64,000 bases of DNA from Hyphomonas sp. (lineage in GTDB: Bacteria > Pseudomonadota > Alphaproteobacteria > Caulobacterales > Hyphomonadaceae), in the NCBI RefSeq assembly GCF_018402285.1, contig NZ_JAGYJH010000003.1, positions 806,001 through 870,000 on the forward strand. Direction: 5' to 3'. The notes under the pieces are model-generated. The model made no database searches, was not told the origin of the DNA, and saw only the letters and a list, made by a program, of their open reading frames with translations. This document shows positions 34,744-41,854 of the stretch, piece after piece; positions within the stretch are counted from its first letter, which is position 1; each line of letters opens with the position of its first letter. Made by a program: the position numbers and the translations under genes.

Positions 34744-35478
34744 ATGACGCCCGCCCGCGCCCTTCCCAGCGAGACGCTGCTCCACCTTGCCGGAGAGCTG
34801 CTCACGCCCCTGCCCGAAGGCGCCCTCTGGTGGCCGGCGCGACGGCTGCTCGTCGTGTCCGATCTGCATCTGGAGAAGGGATCGAACTATGCCGCCGCCG
34901 GCCAGATGCTCCCCCCCTATGACACCGGCGCCACGCTCGCCCGCGTCGAAGCCCTCTGCGCGCGCCTGCGCCCGGAAACCATCCTTTCCCTCGGCGACAG
35001 TTTTCATGACCGCCACTCCGAACACCGCCTCCCGCCGCCTTATGCGGAGCGCATCCGCGCGCTCACCGCCGCCCATGACTGGGTCTGGATCGAGGGAAAC
35101 CATGATCCTGATCCCCCGGCCCATCTGGGCGGGCGCGCGGCAAAGGTCCTGCGCCTGGAGGCTCTCGTCTTCCGCCACGAACCGAAGGGGGAGATGGGCG
35201 AGGTCGCCGGCCACCTTCACCCCGTCGCCAAGGTCGCCGGGCGCGGGCGCGCCGTGCGCCGCCGCTGTTTTGCCGCTGATGGTGCCCGCCTTGTCATGCC
35301 CGCCATGGGCGCCTTTGCGGGCGGCCTCAATATTCTGGACACGGCCTTTTCCGCTGTATTCCCGGAAGGCTGCATGGCTTTCGCCATGGGGGAGGGCCGG
35401 GTCTATTCGGTCGCCCGGAAACACCTCGTCCCGGATGGTCGCCCGGGCGGGGCTTCTTCCGGTGGTTGGCGCTACTGA
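34744..35478 (+). CDS. pdeM: Ligase-associated DNA damage response endonuclease PdeM
   Basis: A 244-residue metallophosphoesterase nuclease. Motifs are VSDLHLEKGS (D-x-H), LGDSFHD, EGNHDP and the late AGHLHP histidines, all matching the MPE/PdeM group. In Pseudomonas putida the homologue is a manganese-dependent DNA nuclease next to Lhr-core helicase, ligase and exonuclease. Here the helicase lies 3.7 kb upstream on the same strand but five genes apart, and neither ligase nor MBL exonuclease is in the window. The C-terminal tail (VPDGRPGGASSGGWRY) is disordered. Confidence 0.88.
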   Translation: MTPARALPSETLLHLAGELLTPLPEGALWWPARRLLVVSDLHLEKGSNYAAAGQMLPPYDTGATLARVEALCARLRPETILSLGDSFHDRHSEHRLPPPYAERIRALTAAHDWVWIEGNHDPDPPAHLGGRAAKVLRLEALVFRHEPKGEMGEVAGHLHPVAKVAGRGRAVRRRCFAADGARLVMPAMGAFAGGLNILDTAFSAVFPEGCMAFAMGEGRVYSVARKHLVPDGRPGGASSGGWRY

Positions 35479-35579
35479 CGCGGGGCCTGCGAACACGCGC
35501 CGCAGTTGTTAGGCCCGGGCCATTACTTTAGAGCTTTCTGAAGTACGGACGCCCGCAAATTCTCGCGCCCGCCAGCGAT

Positions 35580-36842
35580 GTGACACCCAAGCTCCTTACA
35601 AGCCTGAAGACTTACAATCTGAAACTCTTCGCCGCCGATGCCTTTGCCGGCGTCACTGTGGCCATGGTCGCCCTCCCGCTCAGCCTTGCCATCGCCATCG
35701 CCTCGGGCGCAGATCCCGGCATGGGTCTGGTCACGGCAGTGATTGGCGGCCTCCTCATCTCGCTCCTCGGCGGCAGCCGCGTCCAGATCGGCGGGCCCAC
35801 CGGAGCCTTCATCGTTGTCGTCTATGGCGTCATCGCAACTCATGGCTATGATGGCCTTGTCCTTGCAACGCTCATGGCCGGGTTCATTCTCCTTGCCGCC
35901 GGCGCCCTGCGGCTCGGAAACCTCATCGGGTTCATTCCTGAAGCGGTGGTCAATGGCTTCACCCTGGGCATCGCCCTCATCATCGCCACCAGCCAGCTGA
36001 AGGACCTCTTCGGCCTACAGATCGATCATCTGCCTGCAGATTTCCTGCACAAGTTGCCCGCGCTCTGGGAGGGAAGGGGCAGCTTCAGCCCTGCCGCCCT
36101 TGGCATTGGTCTTTCCACCCTCCTCCTCATCATCCTCTTCCGCCGCCTCGCGCCCCGCTGGCCGGGCCTCATCGTTGCGGTCGGCATCACCTCGGCCACT
36201 GTCGCCCTTGCCGGGCTCCCGGTGGACACCATCACCAGCCGCTTCGGAGACCTGCCCTCGGGCCTGCCCATGCCCGCCTTTCCGGACGTGACGTTGGCCC
36301 GCCTCCGGGAACTTCTCCCCTCCGCCCTGATCATCGCGTTCCTCGCCGGCGTCGAATCGCTCCTCTCTGCCCTGGTCGCAGACCGGATGATCGAAGGCCG
36401 CCATCGTCCGAATGCGGAGCTCATCGCGCAGGGCGCGGCCAATCTCGGCTCGGGCCTTTTCGGCGGTTTGCCCGCCACCGGCGCGATTGCGCGCACGGCG
36501 ACGAACGTCAAGGCAGGCGGGCGCACGCCCGTGGCCGGAATTGTCCACGCTTTGACCCTTTTTGGCATCATGGTGTCCCTGTCCGGCCTCGCCGGGCAGC
36601 TTGCCCTGCCCGCTTTGGCCGGGCTTTTGCTGCTCACCGCCTGGAACATGAGCGAGCCGGAAAAGTGGCGCAGCTACGCAGAACGCCCCCTCGAAGATCG
36701 GTTTCTGCTGATCCTCACCCTGGTGCTGACGGTGGTGGCAGACCTCATAATTGCAATCGGGCTGGGTGTCGGCCTCGGCCTCGCCCTGCGCCTGCGCCGC
36801 CGCACTGTCCCTGCGTCAGACTGGACCCCGCCAACCCGTTGA
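35580..36842 (+). CDS. SulP family anion transporter (no STAS domain)
   Basis: A 420-residue SLC26/SulP transporter with about 12 helices. Family blocks are VALPLSLAIAIASGADPGMGL (first 20 residues shown elsewhere), GPTGAFIVVV in TM3, and FGGLPATGAIARTATNVKAGGRTPVAGI. The cytoplasmic STAS domain typical of the family is absent, as in several bicarbonate or sulfate transporters of proteobacteria. The only start in the right place is GTG at 35580. Substrate (bicarbonate, sulfate or another anion) is undetermined. Confidence 0.88.
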   Translation: MTPKLLTSLKTYNLKLFAADAFAGVTVAMVALPLSLAIAIASGADPGMGLVTAVIGGLLISLLGGSRVQIGGPTGAFIVVVYGVIATHGYDGLVLATLMAGFILLAAGALRLGNLIGFIPEAVVNGFTLGIALIIATSQLKDLFGLQIDHLPADFLHKLPALWEGRGSFSPAALGIGLSTLLLIILFRRLAPRWPGLIVAVGITSATVALAGLPVDTITSRFGDLPSGLPMPAFPDVTLARLRELLPSALIIAFLAGVESLLSALVADRMIEGRHRPNAELIAQGAANLGSGLFGGLPATGAIARTATNVKAGGRTPVAGIVHALTLFGIMVSLSGLAGQLALPALAGLLLLTAWNMSEPEKWRSYAERPLEDRFLLILTLVLTVVADLIIAIGLGVGLGLALRLRRRTVPASDWTPPTR

Positions 36843-36848
36843 CGATAG

Positions 36849-36878
36849 GGATAAATTCCTGAACCAGGAATAAATTCC
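36849..36878. promoter_or_regulatory. Operator-like repeats before the S24 regulator gene
   Basis: TTCCTG-AAC-CAGGAA (36856-36870) is a perfect palindrome, flanked by direct repeats GGATAAATTCC (36849-36859) and GGAATAAATTCC (36867-36878). It lies 25 bp before the gene for an S24-type (LexA-like) regulator and probably is its autoregulatory site. Confidence 0.6.
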
Positions 36879-36903
36879 ATTCTCTTCAAACGGATGCATT
36901 CCG

Positions 36904-37521
36904 ATGCAGCACAAGGACATCTGGCGGGGGCTCGATCTTCTCGCCGCCCATCACGGCCTAACCGCCTCGGCGCTGGCCAAACGCGCGGGGCTCGACCCCA
37001 CCAGCTTCAACCCCTCCAAGCGCGAAGCCGCCGATGGCCGCCCCCGCTGGCCCAGCACAGAGAGTCTCGCCCGCGTTCTCGATGCCGTCGGCGCAGGCTT
37101 TGATGATTTTGCCGCCCTCGTCGAAGGCCGCCGCGGCGGCTCAGCCCCCCTCATCGGCTTTGCCCAGGCGGGTCAGGACGGGTTTTTTGACGATGCCGGT
37201 TTCCCGGTCGGGGCCGGCTGGAAGGAAGTCCGCTTCCCCGGCCTTGGCACAGAGACCGTCTATGCCCTTGAAATAAGTGGCGGCTCGATGGAGCCCGCCT
37301 ACCGCGCCGGAGACCGCATCATTGTCGCCCCCGGCGCCGAGGTGAAACCCGGCGACCGCGTCGTCGCCAGGACCACCGACGGCAAAGTGATGGCAAAGGT
37401 GCTCGCCCGGAAGAATACGAGGCTGATTGAGTTCGCCTCGCTTAACCCAGATTACCCGGCCCGCGAATTCAAACCTGCCGAAATCGCATGGATCGCCCGC
37501 ATCCTCTGGGCCAGCCAGTAG
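36904..37521 (+). CDS. LexA/CI-like regulator with S24 peptidase domain
   Basis: A 205-residue protein: an N-terminal XRE-type helix-turn-helix (LTASALAKRAGLDPTSFNPS with STESLARVLDAVG) and a C-terminal S24 peptidase domain (LEISGGSMEPAYRAGD with the catalytic Ser; catalytic Lys in KVMAKVLARKN). No AG or CG cleavage site is clear in the linker (GGSAPLIG). Proteins of this layout are conserved repressors in alphaproteobacteria, sometimes stress-linked. A palindrome and direct repeats just upstream suggest autoregulation. The only gene between the helicase/PdeM block and the next decarboxylase that could be damage-responsive. Confidence 0.85.
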   Translation: MQHKDIWRGLDLLAAHHGLTASALAKRAGLDPTSFNPSKREAADGRPRWPSTESLARVLDAVGAGFDDFAALVEGRRGGSAPLIGFAQAGQDGFFDDAGFPVGAGWKEVRFPGLGTETVYALEISGGSMEPAYRAGDRIIVAPGAEVKPGDRVVARTTDGKVMAKVLARKNTRLIEFASLNPDYPAREFKPAEIAWIARILWASQ

Positions 37522-37526
37522 CGGCC

Positions 37527-38009
37527 TCACTCCGCCTCAGGCATCTCCGGAAAGGCTTCCACACAGGATTTCAGATGCGCAATCCCGCTGCCGAGACCGG
37601 GGACAGCAAAGCTGGCGCTGACCTCACCAGAGGTGAGGGTGAAGGTGCCTTCGGTCCGGAACTGGTCGAGGATCGCATCAACCGCCTCGTCCGGAAAGAA
37701 GACGAACACGGCTTCGGGCCGGTCCGCTGCCTTGCGAAGTGAGATGGTTCCGTTTCGGCCGCTGGCATACTCGATGCGCGCCTGGGCTCCGTCCGGCACG
37801 GGCCCGAACTGAGGGGCCGCAACGGTAATGAAGTTCCGGTCGCTCATCAGGGTGATGTTCATCATCGGTGGGCGGTCCCCATACCAGAGCATGCACGTCC
37901 ACTGGCCTGTCGGTGCCTGTCCCGGTGCATCGCTGACGCCCCAGCTTTCGGCCGACGCGGGCAGGGCGGCAGCCAGCAGCGTTGCGGCGGAAAGGATACA
38001 TCTGCGCAC
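37527..38009 (-). CDS. Small exported protein of unknown function
   Basis: The 160-residue product starts at a GTG (38009) with AGGGG 8 nt upstream, giving a Sec signal (VRRCILSAATLLAAALPASA, cleaved before ESWG). The mature protein has a beta-rich pattern (GQWTCMLWYGDRPPMMNITL and FTLTSGEVSASFAVPGLG) with one cysteine near each end. The frame is open upstream to 38195 but that stretch has no signal sequence. No family recognised. Confidence 0.65.
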   Translation of the reverse strand: MRRCILSAATLLAAALPASAESWGVSDAPGQAPTGQWTCMLWYGDRPPMMNITLMSDRNFITVAAPQFGPVPDGAQARIEYASGRNGTISLRKAADRPEAVFVFFPDEAVDAILDQFRTEGTFTLTSGEVSASFAVPGLGSGIAHLKSCVEAFPEMPEAE

Positions 38010-38209
38010 TGGCTGACCCCTGAAGCGTCTGATCTGCCTGCAGCATGCCGCAAGCCCGGCGGGCTGCCCACCCCCTGAACAGGGGCCGGTCGAACCGCCC
38101 CCAGAGCCAGCCCTGCCCCGGGGGAATCGCATCGCGCAAGGCGCCCATGGATTGCGTCCATCCTCCGGGCGAGTCAGTAAGCAGCCGGACTTCAAAGGCT
38201 CATCCTCCC

Positions 38210-39688
38210 ATGACCGACCCCAAACAGCCCGTCCCGCAGCCGGGGCTCGACCCTGAAGACTGGGCAGTCTTCCGTCAGACCGCCCATGACCTGCTCGACG
38301 CGGCCATCGACAAGATGACCGCCAATCGCGAAGGCCGGGTCTGGACCCCGTTTCCGCCGGAAATGAAGGCCGCCTTCGCGCGCCCCCTGCCGCAGGAAGG
38401 GCAGGGCGAAGCAGACCTCGCCGCCAAGCTCACCGCGCTGCTGCCCTATGGGGTGGGCAACACCCATCCCCGTTTCTTCGGCTGGGTGCATGGCTCGGGC
38501 ACGCCGCAGAACCTGCTCGCCGAGATCGTCGCCGGCGCCCTCAATGCCAATGCCGGCGGGCGCGACCATGGTGCCATCTATGTCGAGCGGCAGGTGGTTG
38601 CCTGGTGCCGGGAACTCTTCGGTTTCCCGGAAACCGCTTCGGGCCTTCTTGTCTCGGGCACATCGCTCGCCACCCTCATTGCCGTGAAAGCCGCGCGGGA
38701 CGCGCGCCTCGACTTCCGTAGCCGGAAGGAAGGTATCTGTGGCGACCGGCTTGTCGGCTATGCCTCCGCAGAGGCCCATGCCTGCAACCCCCGCGCCTTC
38801 GATATCCTCGGCCTTGGCACGGATGCCCTGCGCCTTATCCCGGTGAACGATGCCTATGAGATGGATACCGCCGCCCTGCGCGCGGCCATTCGGGCAGACA
38901 GGGAAGCGGGCCTCACCCCCTTCCTCCTCATCGGTACGGCCGGTACGGTCAACACCGGTTCCACCGATCCGCTCACGGAGCTTTCCGCCATCGCCAGGGA
39001 AGAAAACCTCTGGTTCCATGTCGACGGCGCCTTTGGCGCGCTGGCCCGTCTCTCGCCCGCCCATGCCGAACGTTTCAGGGCCATCGAGCAGGCCGATTCG
39101 GTTGCCTTCGATTTCCATAAATGGCTGCATGTGAACTATGACGCCGGCTGCGTCCTCGTGCGCGAGGAAGCCCACCATCGCCACGCTTTCTCTGACCGGC
39201 CGGATTATCTCAAGGGCACAGATCGCGGCATCGCCGCAGGCAATCCCTGGCCCGTGGAATACGGGCCGGAGCTCTCGCGCGGCTTCCGTGCCCTGAAGGT
39301 CTGGTCGCAGATTGCCGGCTTCGGCACGGCAAAGCTCGGCGAGGTCATTGCCCGCAACTGCGATCAGGCTGCCTATCTGTCTGCAAAGGTCGCTGCCGAT
39401 CCACGCTTTGACCTTCTCGCCCCGGCCCGGCTCAACATCTGCTGTTTCCGGTATCGCGCAGGCGGTCTGGACGAAGCCGCGCTCGGCGCCCTCAACGAGG
39501 AAATCGTCCTCCGCCTGCAGGAAAGCGGCATCGCCGCGCCTTCCACCACCCGGCTCAAGGGCCGCACGGCGATCCGCATCAACCTCACCAACCACCGGAC
39601 GCAGCTGAGCGATCTGGACCTTCTGCTCACGGAAATTGTGCGGGTCGGGGAAGACGTAGCCGCAGAACAGGAAAGCCCCGCAACCTGA
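38210..39688 (+). CDS. PLP-dependent group II amino acid decarboxylase
   Basis: A 492-residue member of the aromatic-L-amino-acid/glutamate decarboxylase family. It has the substrate-side block THPRFFGWVHGSGTP, LLVSGTSLATLIAVKAAR, WFHVDGAFGA and the PLP lysine in FDFHKWLHVNYD. Length is normal. The substrate could be an aromatic amino acid or another residue; sequence alone does not decide. Start 38210 lies close behind a CATCCTCC context without a clear Shine-Dalgarno. The gene ends inside a strong stem-loop. Confidence 0.87.
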   Translation: MTDPKQPVPQPGLDPEDWAVFRQTAHDLLDAAIDKMTANREGRVWTPFPPEMKAAFARPLPQEGQGEADLAAKLTALLPYGVGNTHPRFFGWVHGSGTPQNLLAEIVAGALNANAGGRDHGAIYVERQVVAWCRELFGFPETASGLLVSGTSLATLIAVKAARDARLDFRSRKEGICGDRLVGYASAEAHACNPRAFDILGLGTDALRLIPVNDAYEMDTAALRAAIRADREAGLTPFLLIGTAGTVNTGSTDPLTELSAIAREENLWFHVDGAFGALARLSPAHAERFRAIEQADSVAFDFHKWLHVNYDAGCVLVREEAHHRHAFSDRPDYLKGTDRGIAAGNPWPVEYGPELSRGFRALKVWSQIAGFGTAKLGEVIARNCDQAAYLSAKVAADPRFDLLAPARLNICCFRYRAGGLDEAALGALNEEIVLRLQESGIAAPSTTRLKGRTAIRINLTNHRTQLSDLDLLLTEIVRVGEDVAAEQESPAT

Positions 39689-39703
39689 TTGGTTGCGGGG
39701 CTT
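39673..39703. terminator. 13-bp stem terminator spanning the decarboxylase stop codon
   Basis: AAGCCCCGCAACC and GGTTGCGGGGCTT are perfectly complementary with loop TGATT; the stop TGA lies in the loop region. The A-rich 5' side and T-rich 3' side allow a bidirectional terminator between the convergent decarboxylase and SDR genes. Confidence 0.7.
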
Positions 39704-39745
39704 CACAGGCAAGGCGCAGGCACGGCAGCCGCCGCTGGCAATCCT

Positions 39746-40528
39746 TCAACGCGGCGCCATCCGGATGCCGCCATCCAGACGCAGGCACTGGGCGTTGAAA
39801 TAGGTGTTGCGCACCAGCTCCAGAACCAGCGAGCCATATTCTTCCGGATTGCCGAGGCGTTTCGGGAAGGGCACCGAAGACGCCAGGGAATTGAGCACCT
39901 TGTCCGAAGCGCGCAGCATCAGGGGTGTCGCGAAGATGCCCGGCATGATCGAGTTGACGCGGATGCCGATATCCATCAGGTCGCGCGCCATCGGCAGGAC
40001 GAGGCCGTTGACGCCCGCCTTGCAGGATCCGTAGACGACCTGTCCGATCTGCCCGTCCTGGGCGGCGACCGACGCTGTCAGCGTGATCACGCCGCGCTCG
40101 CCATCTTCCAGCTCGGGCAGGGTCGCCATGCCCTCGGCCGAGAGCGAGGCTATGCGGTAAGAGGCGACCAGTACGCCCTTTGCGCCGAACTCATAGTCTT
40201 CCGTGGTCAGGCGTTTGTAGCGGGCGTTTTCCTTGTCCCAGGACAGCGTCTTCCCGCCTTTGGACGCCATGGCGCAATGTACCGTGATCCGCTCCTGGCC
40301 ATGGGCGGCGCGGGCCTTTTCAAACCCGGCGACGGCGGAGGCCTCGTCCATGATGTTCACATTGCAGAAAATGCCGCCGATGTCCCTGGCGGTCGCTTCA
40401 CCGGCTTCGGCATTGATATCGAAGATGGCGACCTTGGCGCCGGCCCTGGCGAGCGCGCGGGCCGTGGCCTGGCCGAGGCCCGAGGCGCCCCCGGTCACGA
40501 CGGCGGCAGTCTCATTGGTGATCTTCAT
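39746..40528 (-). CDS. SDR, 3-hydroxyacyl-CoA dehydrogenase type (HSD17B10-like)
   Basis: A 260-residue short-chain dehydrogenase with VVTGGASGLGQATARAL for NAD binding, the catalytic Ser in TASVAAQDG and YGSCK as YxxxK. The C-terminal IRVNSIMPGIFATPLM and the YFNAQCLRLDGG ending match type II 3-hydroxyacyl-CoA dehydrogenases that oxidise (S)-3-hydroxyacyl-CoA in beta-oxidation and isoleucine breakdown. GGAGA precedes the start. Divergent from the LysR regulator, which may control it. Confidence 0.87.
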   Translation of the reverse strand: MKITNETAAVVTGGASGLGQATARALARAGAKVAIFDINAEAGEATARDIGGIFCNVNIMDEASAVAGFEKARAAHGQERITVHCAMASKGGKTLSWDKENARYKRLTTEDYEFGAKGVLVASYRIASLSAEGMATLPELEDGERGVITLTASVAAQDGQIGQVVYGSCKAGVNGLVLPMARDLMDIGIRVNSIMPGIFATPLMLRASDKVLNSLASSVPFPKRLGNPEEYGSLVLELVRNTYFNAQCLRLDGGIRMAPR

Positions 40529-40682
40529 GGCGGTCTCCTTCCCAAGATGGTCTCTGCCCCTCTCTAGCAGGCAAAGCCGGGTTGGAAACGGTGACGCCGC
40601 GCCAAGGCAGGCCCGCCAATCTGACCGGCCCCCGCGTCATTCCTCTTGCCGCAGGTTCAAACTCCCGTCACAAACCCTCCCC

Positions 40683-41594
40683 ATGGATTGGGGTAAGCTC
40701 AGATCGTTCCACGCCGCCGCCGAATCCGGCAGCCTCACCCTTGCGGGTGAGCGCCTCGGCATTTCCCAGTCGGCGGTCTCGCGCCAGATCGCTGCGCTGG
40801 AAGAACAGCTCGGCGTCTCCCTGTTTCAGCGCCATGCCCGAGGCCTTGTGCTGACCGATAGCGGGCACACGCTCTACCGCTCGACGGTGGAGATGGCTTC
40901 GGCTGCCCAGTCGGCCAACTCCGCGCTGCGCGACCAGCAGGAAACCCCGCAAGGCGAGTTGATCGTGGCCGCCCCGGTCGCCTTCGGGTCTATCTGGCTT
41001 GTTCCCCGGCTCGGCAACTTCGTGAAACGCCACCCGGACCTGCGCCTCGATCTGCGCCTCGACGACCAGTTCGAATATGACCTCCTGAAGCTGGAGGCCG
41101 AATGCGCCGTCCGCCTCTGGCCGGCCGACAAGGCCGATCTCATCCAGCGCAAGCTCGGCACGCTGGGCACCAATCTCTATGCCTCGCCCGAATACCTGAA
41201 GGCCTATGGCGTGCCCAGGGAGCCCCAGGACCTCGATAACCATCGCATCATTGCTTATGGCGACGAGTCCACGCCGCTGTTCGAGATGGCCTTCGCCTGC
41301 CGCGTGGGGCGTGATGACGCACCGCCGCGCCTTGCCACGCTGAAAGTCAACAACGTCTTCGCAATGCTCCGGGCGGTTGATGCCGGCCTTGGGATTGCCG
41401 ATGTGCCTGACTATATGGCCGCCACATTGCCTCGCCTCGTGCGTGTGCTTCCTGAAGTAACCGGGCCAGTTTTCGATCTTTACTTCATTTACCCGAGCGA
41501 CCTGCGGCGGTCCAAGCGCGTGGCCGCCTTCCGGGAGTTCCTGACAAGCGAGACGGAGCCCTTGCGGCGGTCGTCTATGCGTCAAGGATCGTGA
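40683..41594 (+). CDS. LysR family transcriptional regulator
   Basis: A 303-residue LysR protein: the N-terminal winged HTH (LGISQSAVSRQIAALEEQLG, about residues 24-43) and the two-lobed effector domain (GELIVAAPVAFGSIWLVPRL). Start 40683 (MDWGKLRSFHAAAESGSL) is the standard LTTR N-terminus; longer in-frame starts are not supported. Divergent SDR gene at 155 bp is the natural candidate target. A small-RNA candidate lies just downstream on the same strand. Confidence 0.9.
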   Translation: MDWGKLRSFHAAAESGSLTLAGERLGISQSAVSRQIAALEEQLGVSLFQRHARGLVLTDSGHTLYRSTVEMASAAQSANSALRDQQETPQGELIVAAPVAFGSIWLVPRLGNFVKRHPDLRLDLRLDDQFEYDLLKLEAECAVRLWPADKADLIQRKLGTLGTNLYASPEYLKAYGVPREPQDLDNHRIIAYGDESTPLFEMAFACRVGRDDAPPRLATLKVNNVFAMLRAVDAGLGIADVPDYMAATLPRLVRVLPEVTGPVFDLYFIYPSDLRRSKRVAAFREFLTSETEPLRRSSMRQGS

Positions 41595-41644
41595 ACTTAA
41601 CGTAATGCATGCGAAAATGCATGTTTGGGCTGCTGTGTCGCATG

Positions 41645-41672
41645 TTGCAATGCAGCGAAGATGCCCTATCTA
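41645..41672 (+). promoter_or_regulatory. Sigma70-like promoter for the small-RNA candidate
   Basis: TTGCAA (41645-41650), a 16-bp spacer and TATCTA (41667-41672) make a reasonable promoter pointing to the small-RNA candidate, which would start near 41676-41680. Confidence 0.45.
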
Positions 41673-41675
41673 GGG

Positions 41676-41793
41676 GTCATGCCAAGGGTCCTGGGCATAA
41701 CCCGATCATTCCTCCGATTGGGCGTTTCCTCCCCCCTTCAGGACCCCACTTTATGCCCGGCGCGTCTTCAGATGCTGCCGGGCTTTCTTTTTT
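41676..41793 (+). ncRNA. Candidate trans-acting small RNA with exposed CCTCC motifs
   Basis: About 118 nt lie between a promoter-like sequence and a classical intrinsic terminator, with no convincing ORF. The predicted fold has a 5' hairpin (ATGCC 41679-41683 with GGCAT 41694-41698) and a second hairpin CCCGATC/GATTGGG (41701-41722) whose 8-nt loop shows CCTCC. An unpaired stretch with another CCTCC (41728-41732) and a terminator stem follow. CCUCC loops complementary to ribosome binding sites are the mark of several alphaproteobacterial sRNA families (for example the CcsR/cuckoo type). It is not identical to one I can name; expression is inferred. Confidence 0.55.
41755..41793 (+). terminator. 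Intrinsic terminator of the small-RNA candidate
   Basis: GCCCGGC (41755-41761) and GCCGGGC (41777-41783) form a perfect stem, followed by TTTCTTTTTT. This is the clearest rho-independent terminator in the window. Confidence 0.85.
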
Positions 41794-41854
41794 CCGGGTC
41801 ATTCAGGCGATTTGTCTGCGGATTTCCGCATTTACAGACCTTACAAAACACACT

